Source of the DNA: 1-14-2-50-31-20 sp964617555
GTDB taxonomy: Bacteria; Bacteroidota; Ignavibacteria; Ignavibacteriales; Melioribacteraceae
DNA: 64,000 nucleotides
Reading direction: 5' to 3'
Assembly (NCBI GenBank): GCA_964617555.1
Contig: CAZTYP010000029.1
Span: 3,130-67,129, forward strand
The first letter of the stretch is position 1, and each line of letters begins with the position of its first letter. Position numbers and translations under genes: made by a program. Positions 1-9,496 of the stretch are shown here, piece after piece. A model generated the notes under the pieces. That model saw nothing but the letters and a program-made list of their open reading frames with translations. It made no database searches and was not told the DNA's origin.

Positions 1-54
1 AAACATCTTTATTTTATCAAATCCTTACAAATATTTTAAAAGGAAGTTAAAAAA

Positions 55-1281
55 ATGAATAATCCTAAAATTATTATTTCCGAAGGGGATGTTGTAGGAA
101 ACAAAGGTGCGGTTGCCATGGTTTTTACCTTGATTAACGGAATAAGAAAAAAATATCCGGAAGCGGAATTTATTATTACTTCAAAGTTTATAAAAAATCC
201 GGATTACTTCAATAATCCTAAAATTAAATTGCTTTATGATAACGAACAAGCATTCGATATACCGTTGTTAAAACTATGGATTTGGTGGCTTTTCAGTAAA
301 GCGGGAATTAAATTTAATTTTTTGTTAAAAGACAAAGTCCTTTCTCTATATAAAGATGCCGATTTAATAATTAGTGCGTCGGGTATTAGTTTTCACGAAA
401 GTTTCGGATGGATAAAGATATATCATTTTTCCAAATATATTCAAATTCCTTTATTTCTCAGTAAAAAAATTGTCAAATTTACTCAATCAATAGGCCCGTT
501 TGAAAGTTGGTACAATAAATTAATGGCAAAATTAATTTTGCCTGAAATAGATTATATATTTGGACGCGGAAAACACTCGGAAAGGAATTTAAAAAAATTA
601 GGAATAACCGAGAATGTAAAGATTTTTCCGGATATCGCAATAACTATGGAAATGCGGAAAAATTCCGACATTGATGATATTATAAATAAGTTTTCAGGGC
701 AAAAAATTATTGGAATTTCTCCGAACATTGTTTGCAAGCAGTTAGACAAAAAAGAAAATTATATTCCCGCTTTGAAAAAATTAACAGAATATATTATTGA
801 AAAATATAATGATGTTATTTTGCTTTTTATTCCTCATACAATAGAAAAGGGACATTTAAATAAGGAAGACGATTATTCAATATGCAAGTACTTACATGAA
901 AATATTATGGAAAGCAATAGAAGTGAAATTATTAATACATTAGAATTTTCGCCGGAAGAAACGAAATATTTAATTTCCAAATGCGATTTTTTTATAGGTT
1001 CGCGTTTTCATTCTCTTATAGCAGCCATTTCAAGCAGTGTTCCGGGTATTGCCATAGGTTGGCATTGGAAATATGAAGAAATGATGGATTGGCTTGAAAT
1101 TGAAAACAATGTAATTCAATATTGGAATTTAACTACAGAAAAACTGATTGATATGTTCAATTTTAATTACAATAACAGAGAAAAAATAAAAAAACAAATG
1201 CTGTTAAAAATTCCGAAAATACAAGAAAAAGCAAAAGAAGCAATAGAAATAACCATAGGAATGATTGATGAAAAAGATTAA
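55..1281 (+). CDS. Polysaccharide pyruvyl transferase family protein
   Basis: Likely transfers pyruvyl (ketal) groups, or acts as a related glycosyltransferase-like enzyme, in surface polysaccharide synthesis in the cytoplasm. The 408 residues show the family pattern: an N-terminal GDVVGNKGA segment (about residue 10), the SASGISFHE stretch near 107, FTQSIGPFES near 142, an RGKHSERNLKKLG block, and the conserved GSRFHSLIAAI motif near residue 315 followed by GIAIGWHWKYEEMM. The length suits the family. The ATG at 55 follows an AAGGAAG ribosome-binding site and an in-frame stop at 37-39. Methyltransferase, deacetylase and flippase genes follow, so this is a glycan locus. The exact acceptor and even the pyruvyl activity are not shown by sequence; many members are uncharacterised. 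Confidence 0.85.
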   Translation: MNNPKIIISEGDVVGNKGAVAMVFTLINGIRKKYPEAEFIITSKFIKNPDYFNNPKIKLLYDNEQAFDIPLLKLWIWWLFSKAGIKFNFLLKDKVLSLYKDADLIISASGISFHESFGWIKIYHFSKYIQIPLFLSKKIVKFTQSIGPFESWYNKLMAKLILPEIDYIFGRGKHSERNLKKLGITENVKIFPDIAITMEMRKNSDIDDIINKFSGQKIIGISPNIVCKQLDKKENYIPALKKLTEYIIEKYNDVILLFIPHTIEKGHLNKEDDYSICKYLHENIMESNRSEIINTLEFSPEETKYLISKCDFFIGSRFHSLIAAISSSVPGIAIGWHWKYEEMMDWLEIENNVIQYWNLTTEKLIDMFNFNYNNREKIKKQMLLKIPKIQEKAKEAIEITIGMIDEKD

Positions 1282-1357
1282 AAAAATTTTCGGTCGTTTA
1301 TTTTATTTGATAATGGCTTTGTTAAGTATTGTGTTTTTAACCTTAAAAAAGAAATAA
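1268..1357 (+). CDS. Putative 29-residue membrane microprotein
   Basis: A very short reading frame starts with ATG inside the last codons of the preceding gene (14 nt overlap) and stops one base before the next ATG at 1359. The product is a basic head (MKKIKKIFGR), one hydrophobic stretch of about 16 residues (LFYLIMALLSIVFLTL) and a KKK tail: the layout of a single-pass membrane peptide. It exactly fills the 77-nt gap between two genes that would otherwise be unusually far apart for this operon. I do not recognise a family. Whether it is translated is unproven; the alternative is that the gap is simply non-coding. Confidence 0.4.
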   Translation: MKKIKKIFGRLFYLIMALLSIVFLTLKKK

Positions 1358-1358
1358 A

Positions 1359-2126
1359 ATGTTATTACGAAAATTATATAACACATACATTTCCACTTTT
1401 GTTTTTCACTACTTCCATTTTATAATGAAACAAAAGTTGAAAAAACATCAAGAAATAATTAGCGGAAAAGTGCTTGATATTGGCTGCGGAAATAAACCGT
1501 ATAAAAATATTTTTAAAAATATTAAAAAATATATCGGTACAAATTCTGAAGCCTATTATAAAAATTCATTACAAAAAATTAATGAACATGATATTATTGT
1601 TGAAGACGGAACCGAATTGCCGGTTGCGGATAAAAGTTACGATGCCGTATTAAATTTTCAAGTGCTGCCTGTTTTCGAAAACCCTAACGATTTTTACAAA
1701 GAAGTTTATCGTGTTCTTAAACCGGAAGGATATTTTTTGCTTACGACAGATTTTTTATATCCCATTTGGAATGCTCCTTATAACTTTTGGAGAACGACGA
1801 AATTCGGATTACAAAAATTGGCCGAATGGAATCATTTTAAAATCATTTATATTGAATCTTTCGGGGGGTATTGGGTTATGCAGGCAAGGTTGCTTGAAAG
1901 ATATTTCAGAAGTTTATTACCTAAACTCTTAAAAAGTATTTCCGTTGAAAAAAACATTATACTAAAAGCACTAAAGTTTTTACGGGTTTTATTTTGGTTA
2001 ATAATTGTTTTAATATCTCCAATATTACTAAACATTATTTTTTTAGTATTCCATTTTCTTGATAAAATATTTTATGATGATGAATTTACAACAAATTACT
2101 TTGTTTTAATGCAAAAGGAAAAATGA
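1359..2126 (+). CDS. Class I SAM-dependent methyltransferase with C-terminal membrane segment
   Basis: A methyltransferase, probably acting on a sugar or a lipid-linked glycan intermediate. The SAM-binding motif I is VLDIGCGNKPY at about residues 38-48. An acidic post-I region follows, and the motif near 'DAVLNFQVLPVFENP' with 'EVYRVLKPEGYFLLTT' is typical of the methyltransferase_11 family. Unusually, a long hydrophobic stretch around residues 208-235 should anchor the protein in the membrane. The start is ATG, and the stop overlaps the next gene by 4 nt, suggesting translational coupling. Acceptor substrate unknown. Confidence 0.82.
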   Translation: MLLRKLYNTYISTFVFHYFHFIMKQKLKKHQEIISGKVLDIGCGNKPYKNIFKNIKKYIGTNSEAYYKNSLQKINEHDIIVEDGTELPVADKSYDAVLNFQVLPVFENPNDFYKEVYRVLKPEGYFLLTTDFLYPIWNAPYNFWRTTKFGLQKLAEWNHFKIIYIESFGGYWVMQARLLERYFRSLLPKLLKSISVEKNIILKALKFLRVLFWLIIVLISPILLNIIFLVFHFLDKIFYDDEFTTNYFVLMQKEK

Positions 2127-3094
2127 ATTATTTGATTCCGACAATAGATGTTGAAGCTTTACGAAGTCTTTCCCGTCTTGGAGATTTTGACAGATTGATT
2201 ATGGGAAAAAGGTATGATGAATATTTCGGAGTTCCCAAAATACTTGATATTATTGGAGAATATAACGGAAGCGGAACATTCTATGTTGATTTTGCCGAGG
2301 TGGGGCACGGTACGGATAAATTGAAGGAGCTTTCAGATTTAATTATAAAAAAAGGAAGTGATATTCAACTTCATATTCACCCGCAATTTATAGCCGATAA
2401 AAATCGATATTTATTAAATCAATATTCTAAAAAAGAACAAGCCGAAATTATTGAGAAATGTATTGAAATTTATAAACAATGTACCGGAGGAAAACCAACC
2501 TCGTTCAGAGCCGGTGGATATGGTGCTGACGAAAGCACTATTGAACTTCTTCGGGAACATGGTTTTAATTCCGATAGCTCTTATTTTTATAATCATAAAT
2601 GGTGTAATATTAAACCGAAACCTTTAAATAAAATTTCCAGAATAAATAACATTTATGAAATTCCCGTAACAATATTTGAGAATAAAATTTCATATACATT
2701 TGCCGGACAAACCGTAAAGGAAAAAACACTTATTAAAAAATTGGATATTGACGGTTGTACAAAAGAGGAATTACAAAAAGGATTCGATGCCCTTAAAAGC
2801 TCCGGTGTTCGTGTAATTATTTTATTCCTTCACAGCTTTTCTCTTTTCAAAATCGATTACAATTATAAAAACATTTATCCGGATTTTACGGATGCGGAAA
2901 AATTGAAATTTATTTTGGATTACAGTCTAAAAAATAATTATCAAATTGCTTCCGTAAAAACAGTAACACCATTGCTGGATAATTATATAAATGATAATGA
3001 AATTATTCCTACAATTACAACGGAACGGAATTTTATTAAAAGTTCGGTAATTACCGTAAAGAAAAAAATAAAGAAAAAACTTAGAGGTAAATAG
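2123..3094 (+). CDS. Polysaccharide deacetylase family protein (WbmS-like)
   Basis: Predicted metal-dependent carbohydrate deacetylase of the NodB superfamily, in the divergent branch seen in O-antigen loci (WbmS-like). The 323 residues show TIDVE (Asp9, likely catalytic base region), the metal-binding pair in LHIHPQF (His84, His86), and FRAGGYGAD (about 128-136), which corresponds to NodB motif 3. There is no signal peptide, so it probably acts in the cytoplasm on a nucleotide-sugar or lipid-linked intermediate. It overlaps the upstream methyltransferase by 4 nt and is followed two bases later by the flippase. The family assignment is good; the substrate is unknown. Confidence 0.8.
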   Translation: MNYLIPTIDVEALRSLSRLGDFDRLIMGKRYDEYFGVPKILDIIGEYNGSGTFYVDFAEVGHGTDKLKELSDLIIKKGSDIQLHIHPQFIADKNRYLLNQYSKKEQAEIIEKCIEIYKQCTGGKPTSFRAGGYGADESTIELLREHGFNSDSSYFYNHKWCNIKPKPLNKISRINNIYEIPVTIFENKISYTFAGQTVKEKTLIKKLDIDGCTKEELQKGFDALKSSGVRVIILFLHSFSLFKIDYNYKNIYPDFTDAEKLKFILDYSLKNNYQIASVKTVTPLLDNYINDNEIIPTITTERNFIKSSVITVKKKIKKKLRGK

Positions 3095-3096
3095 AC

Positions 3097-4596
3097 GTGC
3101 TTGACAAATTAAAAAATACCGTTAAGCATTCGGCTATTTACAGTCTTGGCAATTTATCGGCAAAACTGGTCGGCTTTTTTCTGTTGCCGGTTTATCTTCA
3201 TTATTTAACCGTGGAAGAGTACGGTATTTTTGCAATTTTTGAAATTACCGCACAAATTGTTTTGGAAATAATGTTGATTAGTATCCCTACGGCAATGATG
3301 AGGTGGTATAGTTACGAAGAGAATGCGGATAAAAAAAAGACAATAGTTTTTACTTCCTTTGTATTTGTTTTTGCTGTTGCATTGTTAACGGTTTTGGTAG
3401 CCGTACCTTATAGCGGTAGTTTATCAACACTCTTTTTTTCAACAACAAAATACTCGATTCATTTTACCATCCTCTTTTTTTACATAGCTTTATTGATGAT
3501 TAATAGAATGGTGTTGAATTTAATAAGGGTAAAAAAGAAATCCTCTTTTTATGTAATGCTTTCGTTAACCCAATTTACGGCAATTTTACTCTTTAATATC
3601 TATTTTGTTGCGGTACTTAAAATGGGGGTAAAAGGCATTTTGTTGGGCTTGCTTATAGGACAAATACTATTAATTGTATTAAGTGCCAAATTTGTTTTAA
3701 GTAATATCAAAGTGAAATTCAATTTTACGGTTCTTAAAGAAATGCTCGGTTACGGATTTCCCCTCGTGTTTTCAACAATATCTTCAATGACGTTAAATTT
3801 GGGCGATAGATATTTAATTAAGTTTTTCTTGGGAGACGCGGCTGTAGGAGTATATTCAGCCGGATTTAAAATTGCAAGTATAATTAATGTTTTTATTAAT
3901 ACACCGTTCCAAATGGGCTTTTTACCAATAGCGTTTTCCCAAGTAAACAAACCGGATTCGAAAAGATTTTTTTCAAAAGTACTTACCTATAAAACTCTGT
4001 TATTGGTTTTTGTAGTAACTGTTTTAACTTTTTTTAGTGGAAATATTCTTGAGGCAATAAGCAACAAGAAAGAATATTTAGAAGCAATACCTCTTATCCC
4101 CTTAATAGGATTTGTTTTTATTTTTAAGGGGATACAATATGTTCTTGTGCTTGGGTTCCATTATGTCAACAAAACAAAATTTAGTGCCTATATTGTTTTT
4201 AGCGGTGTAACAATAGATGTATTGTTAAACTTTCTTTTTATACCTAAGATCGGAATTTTTTCTCCGCCTATTTCCATGATTATATCTTATATTGTTATGA
4301 TTATGTTAACTTACCACTTTGCACAAAAGGAATTTTTTATTCCTTATGAAACAAGAAAAATTATGGCATTGCTTTTAATGGGTGCGGGATATTATATAAT
4401 CAACATTGAAATAGAAAATTTTATTTTGTGGACAGAGGTTTTAATAAAAATAATTTTACTTGCGGTATTCCCTTTGCTTCTATTTTATTTTAATTTTTTT
4501 GAAAAAATTGAATTGCAAAGAATAAAAGGAAGTTGGCAAAAATGGAAAAATCCGTTAGAGTGGAAAAAAAACTTCGGCAAAATTAAAATCAAATAG
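3097..4596 (+). CDS. Wzx-type oligosaccharide flippase
   Basis: Inner-membrane MOP-superfamily transporter that flips lipid-linked oligosaccharides from the cytoplasmic to the periplasmic face. The 499-residue protein is almost wholly hydrophobic, with about 12-14 membrane segments. It starts with the usual family opening of a short amphipathic helix and SLGNLSAKLVGFFLLPVYLHYL, then EEYGIFAIFE. The start codon is GTG at 3097, two bases after the deacetylase stop. The C-terminal 45 residues are basic and cytoplasmic. It is the only flippase of this first glycan locus; a second, different one lies at 40046. Confidence 0.88.
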   Translation: MLDKLKNTVKHSAIYSLGNLSAKLVGFFLLPVYLHYLTVEEYGIFAIFEITAQIVLEIMLISIPTAMMRWYSYEENADKKKTIVFTSFVFVFAVALLTVLVAVPYSGSLSTLFFSTTKYSIHFTILFFYIALLMINRMVLNLIRVKKKSSFYVMLSLTQFTAILLFNIYFVAVLKMGVKGILLGLLIGQILLIVLSAKFVLSNIKVKFNFTVLKEMLGYGFPLVFSTISSMTLNLGDRYLIKFFLGDAAVGVYSAGFKIASIINVFINTPFQMGFLPIAFSQVNKPDSKRFFSKVLTYKTLLLVFVVTVLTFFSGNILEAISNKKEYLEAIPLIPLIGFVFIFKGIQYVLVLGFHYVNKTKFSAYIVFSGVTIDVLLNFLFIPKIGIFSPPISMIISYIVMIMLTYHFAQKEFFIPYETRKIMALLLMGAGYYIINIEIENFILWTEVLIKIILLAVFPLLLFYFNFFEKIELQRIKGSWQKWKNPLEWKKNFGKIKIK

Positions 4597-4605
4597 GGTA
4601 ACTTT

Positions 4606-5523
4606 ATGTTAAACCGCAAAGCGTATTTGTTTTTTTTATTTCATAAATCTTACGATAATGTGAAGATTTTTCATCTCGTTTTTTTGTCTTTTTTTATCCT
4701 TTTTCAATCTGTTTTTTCGCAACAAATTAAGTATGAACTGTTCCCGAAAGGGCAAAATTTTATGCCGTTAAAAGCCAATTATCAAGAAGCTCGGATGGGA
4801 ATTCTCTATTATCCGGATAACGGATATTTAAAAGTAGATATCGGGAATTCTTCCGACTTATTTGCGTGCTTTTTTTCAAGAAACGATAAATTAACTATTG
4901 CAATTGATTTTATGGCTTATGCTCTTTCCACGAATTATTCCGGCAAGCGTTTGCAAATAGCGGTGCTCGACGGTTTTTTTGGCGGGCATTTAGCTTACAG
5001 AACAGTTTCCGAAAAAAGAAATTTGCTTTTCCGTTTTCGTATAATTCACAACAGTGCTCATTTTGTTGACGGGCTTTGGAGCCCCGCTCTAAAAGATTGG
5101 ATTGGGGAGGAGAAACCTATTCCGTTTACGCAAGATTTTGGTGAGTTAACGGTTGCCGACGAGTTGCTTTCTAATTGGGGCAATGCTAAATACTATGGCG
5201 GTATCGGGTATTCTACGCTTGTACGCCCGGCAGAACTTGAAAAGTGGTGGGGCTTTGTCGGTTTAGAGATTAATTCGGATAAAATTTTAGGAACGGTTTT
5301 ACAAAAGCCGGTTAACATTTATTTTGCATCTCACAATTCTTATGCCGGTAAACCCGATTACAATATTAGTACAAATAATATTTTGGGTGTAAAGTTCGGT
5401 GAATGGTACGGAAAAGGAGTAACCGTTTATCTTAATTACTATTATGGAAATCATAAATTTAGCGAGTATTATTTTAAACGTGTAAGTCAGTTCGGAATCG
5501 GGTTTAGCGTGGATTTCTTTTAG
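4606..5523 (+). CDS. DUF1207-like envelope protein
   Basis: A probable exported, beta-rich envelope protein of unknown function. After a long N-terminal segment there is a signal-peptide core (HLVFLSFFILFQSVFSQ) ending near residue 39. The mature part opens with ELFPKGQNFMPLKANYQEARMG, which resembles the start of DUF1207 proteins, and ends in aromatic alternating strands (GIGFSVDFF) as outer-membrane barrels do. An in-frame GTG at 4660 would give a cleaner signal peptide, MKIFHLVFLS..., and may be the real start. It follows the flippase by 9 nt. The DUF assignment rests on a remembered family pattern and is moderately sure. Confidence 0.6.
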   Translation: MLNRKAYLFFLFHKSYDNVKIFHLVFLSFFILFQSVFSQQIKYELFPKGQNFMPLKANYQEARMGILYYPDNGYLKVDIGNSSDLFACFFSRNDKLTIAIDFMAYALSTNYSGKRLQIAVLDGFFGGHLAYRTVSEKRNLLFRFRIIHNSAHFVDGLWSPALKDWIGEEKPIPFTQDFGELTVADELLSNWGNAKYYGGIGYSTLVRPAELEKWWGFVGLEINSDKILGTVLQKPVNIYFASHNSYAGKPDYNISTNNILGVKFGEWYGKGVTVYLNYYYGNHKFSEYYFKRVSQFGIGFSVDFF

Positions 5524-5540
5524 TGTTTGTCAAAATCTTT

Positions 5541-6014
5541 TTACTTAATACTCCATAAAATCCACAAAACAATTATAAGATTTGGGATAAATTTTATTAC
5601 ATATTGATTTATTCCGTTTTGTTGCATCTTTCTCAAAAACCTATCCCACCAAAGGAAATCCGGTCCAATATGATTTAATTTTTTGCCCATTGCCAAAGTT
5701 ACAAACAAATCGTGTGCAAAAGAACGAATACCAACCGCAAGCAATATCATTTGAAATGCAAACAATAAATTTTCCGTTATTAAGTAGACTAAAATTGCAA
5801 ATACAATTTTAACAAGGGCTTTTTCCAAAGCATCGAACAAGTGCCATTTTAATTCGTACTTAACAAAGTCGTTTTTAATTTCGGAAAATTTTTCTTTGCC
5901 GAGTTTCTCTTTCATTAACTTTGTTTCCAATGCAAAAGCTCCGTCATGGCTCCCTTCAAAATAGTAATAAAGAAGCCAAAATATTATTGATGCAATAAAA
6001 ATGTATAATTCCAT
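5541..6014 (-). CDS. Hypothetical membrane protein
   Basis: I do not recognise this 157-residue protein. Hydrophobic stretches lie near residues 2-18, 66-82, 85-100 and 140-156, with a charged, helix-prone region (about 30-55) between the first two, so three or four membrane passes are likely. It begins at the last base of the SGNH hydrolase gene (6014 is shared), so the two are probably co-transcribed and coupled. It lies convergent with the DUF1207-like gene. Its partner suggests an envelope role; nothing more can be said. Confidence 0.6.
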   Translation of the reverse strand: MELYIFIASIIFWLLYYYFEGSHDGAFALETKLMKEKLGKEKFSEIKNDFVKYELKWHLFDALEKALVKIVFAILVYLITENLLFAFQMILLAVGIRSFAHDLFVTLAMGKKLNHIGPDFLWWDRFLRKMQQNGINQYVIKFIPNLIIVLWILWSIK

Positions 6015-7282
6015 TATTTGTTTTTCTCCGGAATAAATAAAGTGTTGTAATTGGTTGTTATAAAATTAAAAATTTTTTCGGCAATAATTTTATTTGCAAC
6101 GGGGGAATAGTGCCGCTTCATAAAAAGTTTGTTAATGCCATATTTATCGGCATACTGTTTAAGTGAATCGTAAGGCTCAACAAATTTGTTTCCCTCTTTT
6201 AATTCGGAAAAAAGTTTATCATAAATGAACTTTTGATTGTACATAAATTTTAAAAATTTTCCCGTTAAAAAATCTAAATCGTTTTTTACCGGTAAATGTA
6301 CGGGAACAAAATATTTCCCTTCTGCGGTTACATCATTTTTAAATTGAGTAATTAATTTATATGTAATCTTATAACTTTCGCTTTCAGGCTTATAATAATC
6401 TATTTCGTTAAAAATCTGTGAAAGGGCGGAAACAACAAAGGAAACGGTTTTGCTGTAATAAAAAATATTCGACGAATAATTTTCGCGAGAATAAAACCCT
6501 TCGTAGTTTGCAAATTTCCAATTGTGAAAATTCCTAATAATATCAACGGTTTTTTCAATATGTTTTATGGGATTACTGATTTTTACCAAAGCTCCCTTAC
6601 GCAAAACAAAACGAGGTTTGGAATACGGGATTTTCGTAATAAAATAATAGAACGGTCTTAAAATATTTATATGTCGTTTTACATTTTCAAATTGTACCCC
6701 CAGAATAATAATATCAGGATTGAATTTTTTCTTTGTTGATTGCCAGCGCAGATAAGCCTGGTCAATTCCGTATCCGCTTACACCGAAGTTAATTACTTCA
6801 ACATCAAAATTCTTTTTTGTAAAAAGATGTTGCAGATAATATCCGATTGTATTTTCAAAAGGGACTTCATCTCCGTGCGAATATGAATCCCCGAAAATTG
6901 CAATTCTTATTCTCTTTCCCTTTGCATATTCAATATTCGTTGTTTCACTGCGAATAGCATCTTTGTTATAAATATAAATGTTGTTTTTCCCTTTATAGCA
7001 AGGGCTTGGTAACCATCCCAACAAAGTATCCGGCACAAGTCGAACGTTTTTAAATTTTCGAATTGGTTTTGTATTATAGATGCTGTCGGCAACTTTATGT
7101 TGCAAAAGTGCGTTTATCTTTTTTTCAGTTTCATGTATTGGAAGTTTGTACGGCTTTAAATGAATATAGTTTAAACTCATATTCCCGTCGGAATCTGTAA
7201 CCGTTAAAAAAGAGATTGTGATTTCAACCATTGCAAATAACAGCAACAGAGTAAAAACCAATAGCAGTAATTTTTGCTTCAT
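6014..7282 (-). CDS. SGNH/GDSL-type hydrolase, membrane anchored
   Basis: Probably a serine esterase or O-acetyl hydrolase acting on an envelope glycan. An uncleaved-looking N-terminal membrane helix (residues 3-27) precedes the catalytic domain. Block I is IFGDSYSHGDE with the nucleophile at about Ser133; the block II glycine and its neighbours appear in NFGVSGYGIDQAYLRW; block III is around VQFENVKRH; block V with its His is in KRHYSPVANKI near the C-terminus. 422 residues is long for the fold, with an inserted middle region. The downstream membrane protein gene shares one base. Many relatives in polysaccharide loci are annotated only as SGNH/GDSL hydrolases. Confidence 0.75.
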   Translation of the reverse strand: MKQKLLLLVFTLLLLFAMVEITISFLTVTDSDGNMSLNYIHLKPYKLPIHETEKKINALLQHKVADSIYNTKPIRKFKNVRLVPDTLLGWLPSPCYKGKNNIYIYNKDAIRSETTNIEYAKGKRIRIAIFGDSYSHGDEVPFENTIGYYLQHLFTKKNFDVEVINFGVSGYGIDQAYLRWQSTKKKFNPDIIILGVQFENVKRHINILRPFYYFITKIPYSKPRFVLRKGALVKISNPIKHIEKTVDIIRNFHNWKFANYEGFYSRENYSSNIFYYSKTVSFVVSALSQIFNEIDYYKPESESYKITYKLITQFKNDVTAEGKYFVPVHLPVKNDLDFLTGKFLKFMYNQKFIYDKLFSELKEGNKFVEPYDSLKQYADKYGINKLFMKRHYSPVANKIIAEKIFNFITTNYNTLFIPEKNK

Positions 7283-7415
7283 CGTTATTTAATATATTAT
7301 TCTAAAGTAAGCGATTCAATTTGAAAGCGGATTTTGTTCGAAAACAATTTGAAATAAAAATCGTTATTTTCATACCACTTAAATTTTAAATATCATACAA
7401 AGATAAAAAATAGTA

Positions 7416-8360
7416 TTGGAAAAATTAGTTAGAAAACGAATTGTTACCGTCGGTAAAATTTTTATCGGGATAGGATTAATCATTTTTTTAACTTTTTATG
7501 TTAAGCCGGAAAAAATCTATTTAACATTTATTCGGGCAGATAAAGGATGGTTGATTGTTACTGTTTTATTATTGCCGTTAAATTTGTTTCTCCAATTTTT
7601 AAAATGGAAATTACTTTCGGATGAATATTTCAGTATTAATAATAACAAGGCAACGTTGCTTTCTCTTTTTTACGGAATAAGCGGGGGTATTTTTACCCCT
7701 ATGAAATCGGGAGAATATTTTGCACGCGCTTTGCCCTATCCTAAAGTAAAAATGCTGGATGTTATTCTTGCAACGGTTGTCGATAAATTAGTTCCCGTCC
7801 TGTTTGTTTTATTAATAGGCGGAATGTTTTTTATTATTTATCTGAAAAGTTTATTTGAACTTTCGGTTTTTGCAACGGTTTTGTTTATTGTTGCGTATAA
7901 AATTATACTTTTATTGATTCTTTTTCTGTTGCTCGGTAACGGTAAATTTTCTGCAAAGTTAAAAACTCAATTAAAAACCAAAAAATATTTTGCACGGATA
8001 TTTGAAAGAGTAAGTTTCTTAAAGAAAATATCTCCTGAAATATTCGGCAAAATTATTATAATCTCTTTTTTGTATCATTTAACATTTACTTTACAGATGA
8101 GTTTTTTGCTTATTGCTTACAGCGGAGTTTTCAATTTGCCGTTATTTTTCTTTGCAGCCAACTTGATAATTTTTGCACAGATTGTAATTCCTCCCGTAGC
8201 TTTCGGAGAAATAGGTGTGCGGGAAGGAACCGCAGTATATTTGTTGCATAATCTCGGATTTTCCGCTGCCGTAGGTTTTAATGCGGCAATAAGTTTGTTT
8301 GCAATCAACTTATTATTTCCTTCGGTTGTCGGATTAGTGTTATTATTAAAACGAGGATAA
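7416..8360 (+). CDS. LPG synthase-like transmembrane protein (UPF0104/YbhN family)
   Basis: An integral inner-membrane protein of 314 residues with about eight hydrophobic segments. It shows the UPF0104 hallmarks: an early WKLLSDEY segment, the GIFTPMKSGEYFARAL stretch near residue 85 and the PPVAFGEIGVREG motif near residue 250. Members include the flippase domain of lysylphosphatidylglycerol synthase, but stand-alone ones are mostly of unknown function. The start is TTG at 7416; no ATG lies nearby. The family-2 glycosyltransferase at 8362 follows immediately, and this pairing suggests a role in glycolipid or polyprenyl-glycan handling (inference). Confidence 0.75.
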   Translation: MEKLVRKRIVTVGKIFIGIGLIIFLTFYVKPEKIYLTFIRADKGWLIVTVLLLPLNLFLQFLKWKLLSDEYFSINNNKATLLSLFYGISGGIFTPMKSGEYFARALPYPKVKMLDVILATVVDKLVPVLFVLLIGGMFFIIYLKSLFELSVFATVLFIVAYKIILLLILFLLLGNGKFSAKLKTQLKTKKYFARIFERVSFLKKISPEIFGKIIIISFLYHLTFTLQMSFLLIAYSGVFNLPLFFFAANLIIFAQIVIPPVAFGEIGVREGTAVYLLHNLGFSAAVGFNAAISLFAINLLFPSVVGLVLLLKRG

Positions 8361-8361
8361 T

Positions 8362-9495
8362 TTGTTAAATCTTTTTTTATTACTATTTATCGGGTTACTC
8401 GGGTTCTATTATTGGTTTATAAAAAAGATTAGAACCGGTTTGAGTAAATTGGATTATTATAAAACCCGATACGGAGGAGAGGAATTTATCAGCGTTGTAA
8501 TACCTTATAGGAACGAAACGGAAAACATTGTGGATAATCTCAAAAGTTTGGAGTCCCAAAGTTTTCCCGAAAACAAATATGAAGTAATTTATGTTGATGA
8601 TTTTTCTGAGGATGATTCCGCAATAAAACTTCGAAATGCCGTAACAAAAAAGAATGTTAAATTATATTCCGTGAAAAATTCCGGCTTGAAAAAAGCACAT
8701 AAAAAGCATGCAATAGAATATGCTCTTACTAAGGCAAAAGGAAGCATTATCCTCTATACGGATGCCGATTGCATTGTTCCACCGGATTGGATTTCTGCAA
8801 TGGTAGCCGGCTTTGAAGAAAATACGGCTTTAATTTCCGGACCTGTAAAATTTAAAAGTTCAGAAACACTTTTTGATAAATTGCAAGCACTGGAATTTGC
8901 CGGGCTAATTATTGCCGGTGCGGGACTAATTGCAAACAAAACACCAATGATTGCGAGTTCGGCTAACCTTGCTTTCAGAAAAAAAGTGTTTGATGAAGTT
9001 GGCGGGTACAGAAATTTAATGAATTTATCTTCCGGCGATGATGAATTACTTATGCAAAAAATTGCGTATGATACGGATTACGAAGTTAAATTTTGTTTTG
9101 ATAGTGATGCAGTGGTTGTTACAAAACCCAATGATAGTGTCGGGGAATTTAGTCAGCAACGAAAACGTTGGGCAAGTAAAGGATTTTATTATCAAAACAA
9201 AAAAATAATTTTTCAACTCGTTTTTATTTTTTTCTTTTATCTCGGTCTTATAATACAGCCGATACTTGGTGTGTTTTGGTCTCCAAAATTTTTACCGGTT
9301 CTTGCGGTTTCATTTTCGGTTAAAATTATTATTGAATATTCCGTTTTGAAAAAAGGAGAGGGGATTATTCTCGATAAAATTTATTTCCCGTTGTTTCTGT
9401 TGGCGGAAATTTTGCATATCCCTTATATAATTTATGCATCGATTTCAGGATTATTCGGTAACTTTTCATGGAAAGGTAGGGAATTAGAGCGATAA
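8362..9495 (+). CDS. Family 2 glycosyltransferase, membrane-bound
   Basis: A processive-type GT-A glycosyltransferase. After an N-terminal membrane helix, the nucleotide-sugar domain opens with SVVIPYRNETENIV and VIYVDDFSEDDS. The DxD-like motif is TDADCIVP (about residue 134), the acceptor ED-type region is SSGDDELLMQKI, and the QxxRW motif appears as QQRKRWASKG near 265. Three membrane segments follow. The 377-residue size suits this group. The start is TTG one base after the upstream stop, and the next gene begins one base after its own stop, so this is a tight operon. The sugar transferred is unknown. Confidence 0.82.
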   Translation: MLNLFLLLFIGLLGFYYWFIKKIRTGLSKLDYYKTRYGGEEFISVVIPYRNETENIVDNLKSLESQSFPENKYEVIYVDDFSEDDSAIKLRNAVTKKNVKLYSVKNSGLKKAHKKHAIEYALTKAKGSIILYTDADCIVPPDWISAMVAGFEENTALISGPVKFKSSETLFDKLQALEFAGLIIAGAGLIANKTPMIASSANLAFRKKVFDEVGGYRNLMNLSSGDDELLMQKIAYDTDYEVKFCFDSDAVVVTKPNDSVGEFSQQRKRWASKGFYYQNKKIIFQLVFIFFFYLGLIIQPILGVFWSPKFLPVLAVSFSVKIIIEYSVLKKGEGIILDKIYFPLFLLAEILHIPYIIYASISGLFGNFSWKGRELER

Positions 9496-9496
9496 G

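Noticed and set aside
1..50. End of an upstream gene at the left edge
   Set aside because: Frames ending at 39 and at 50 are both open to the edge; with so few codons neither can be chosen.
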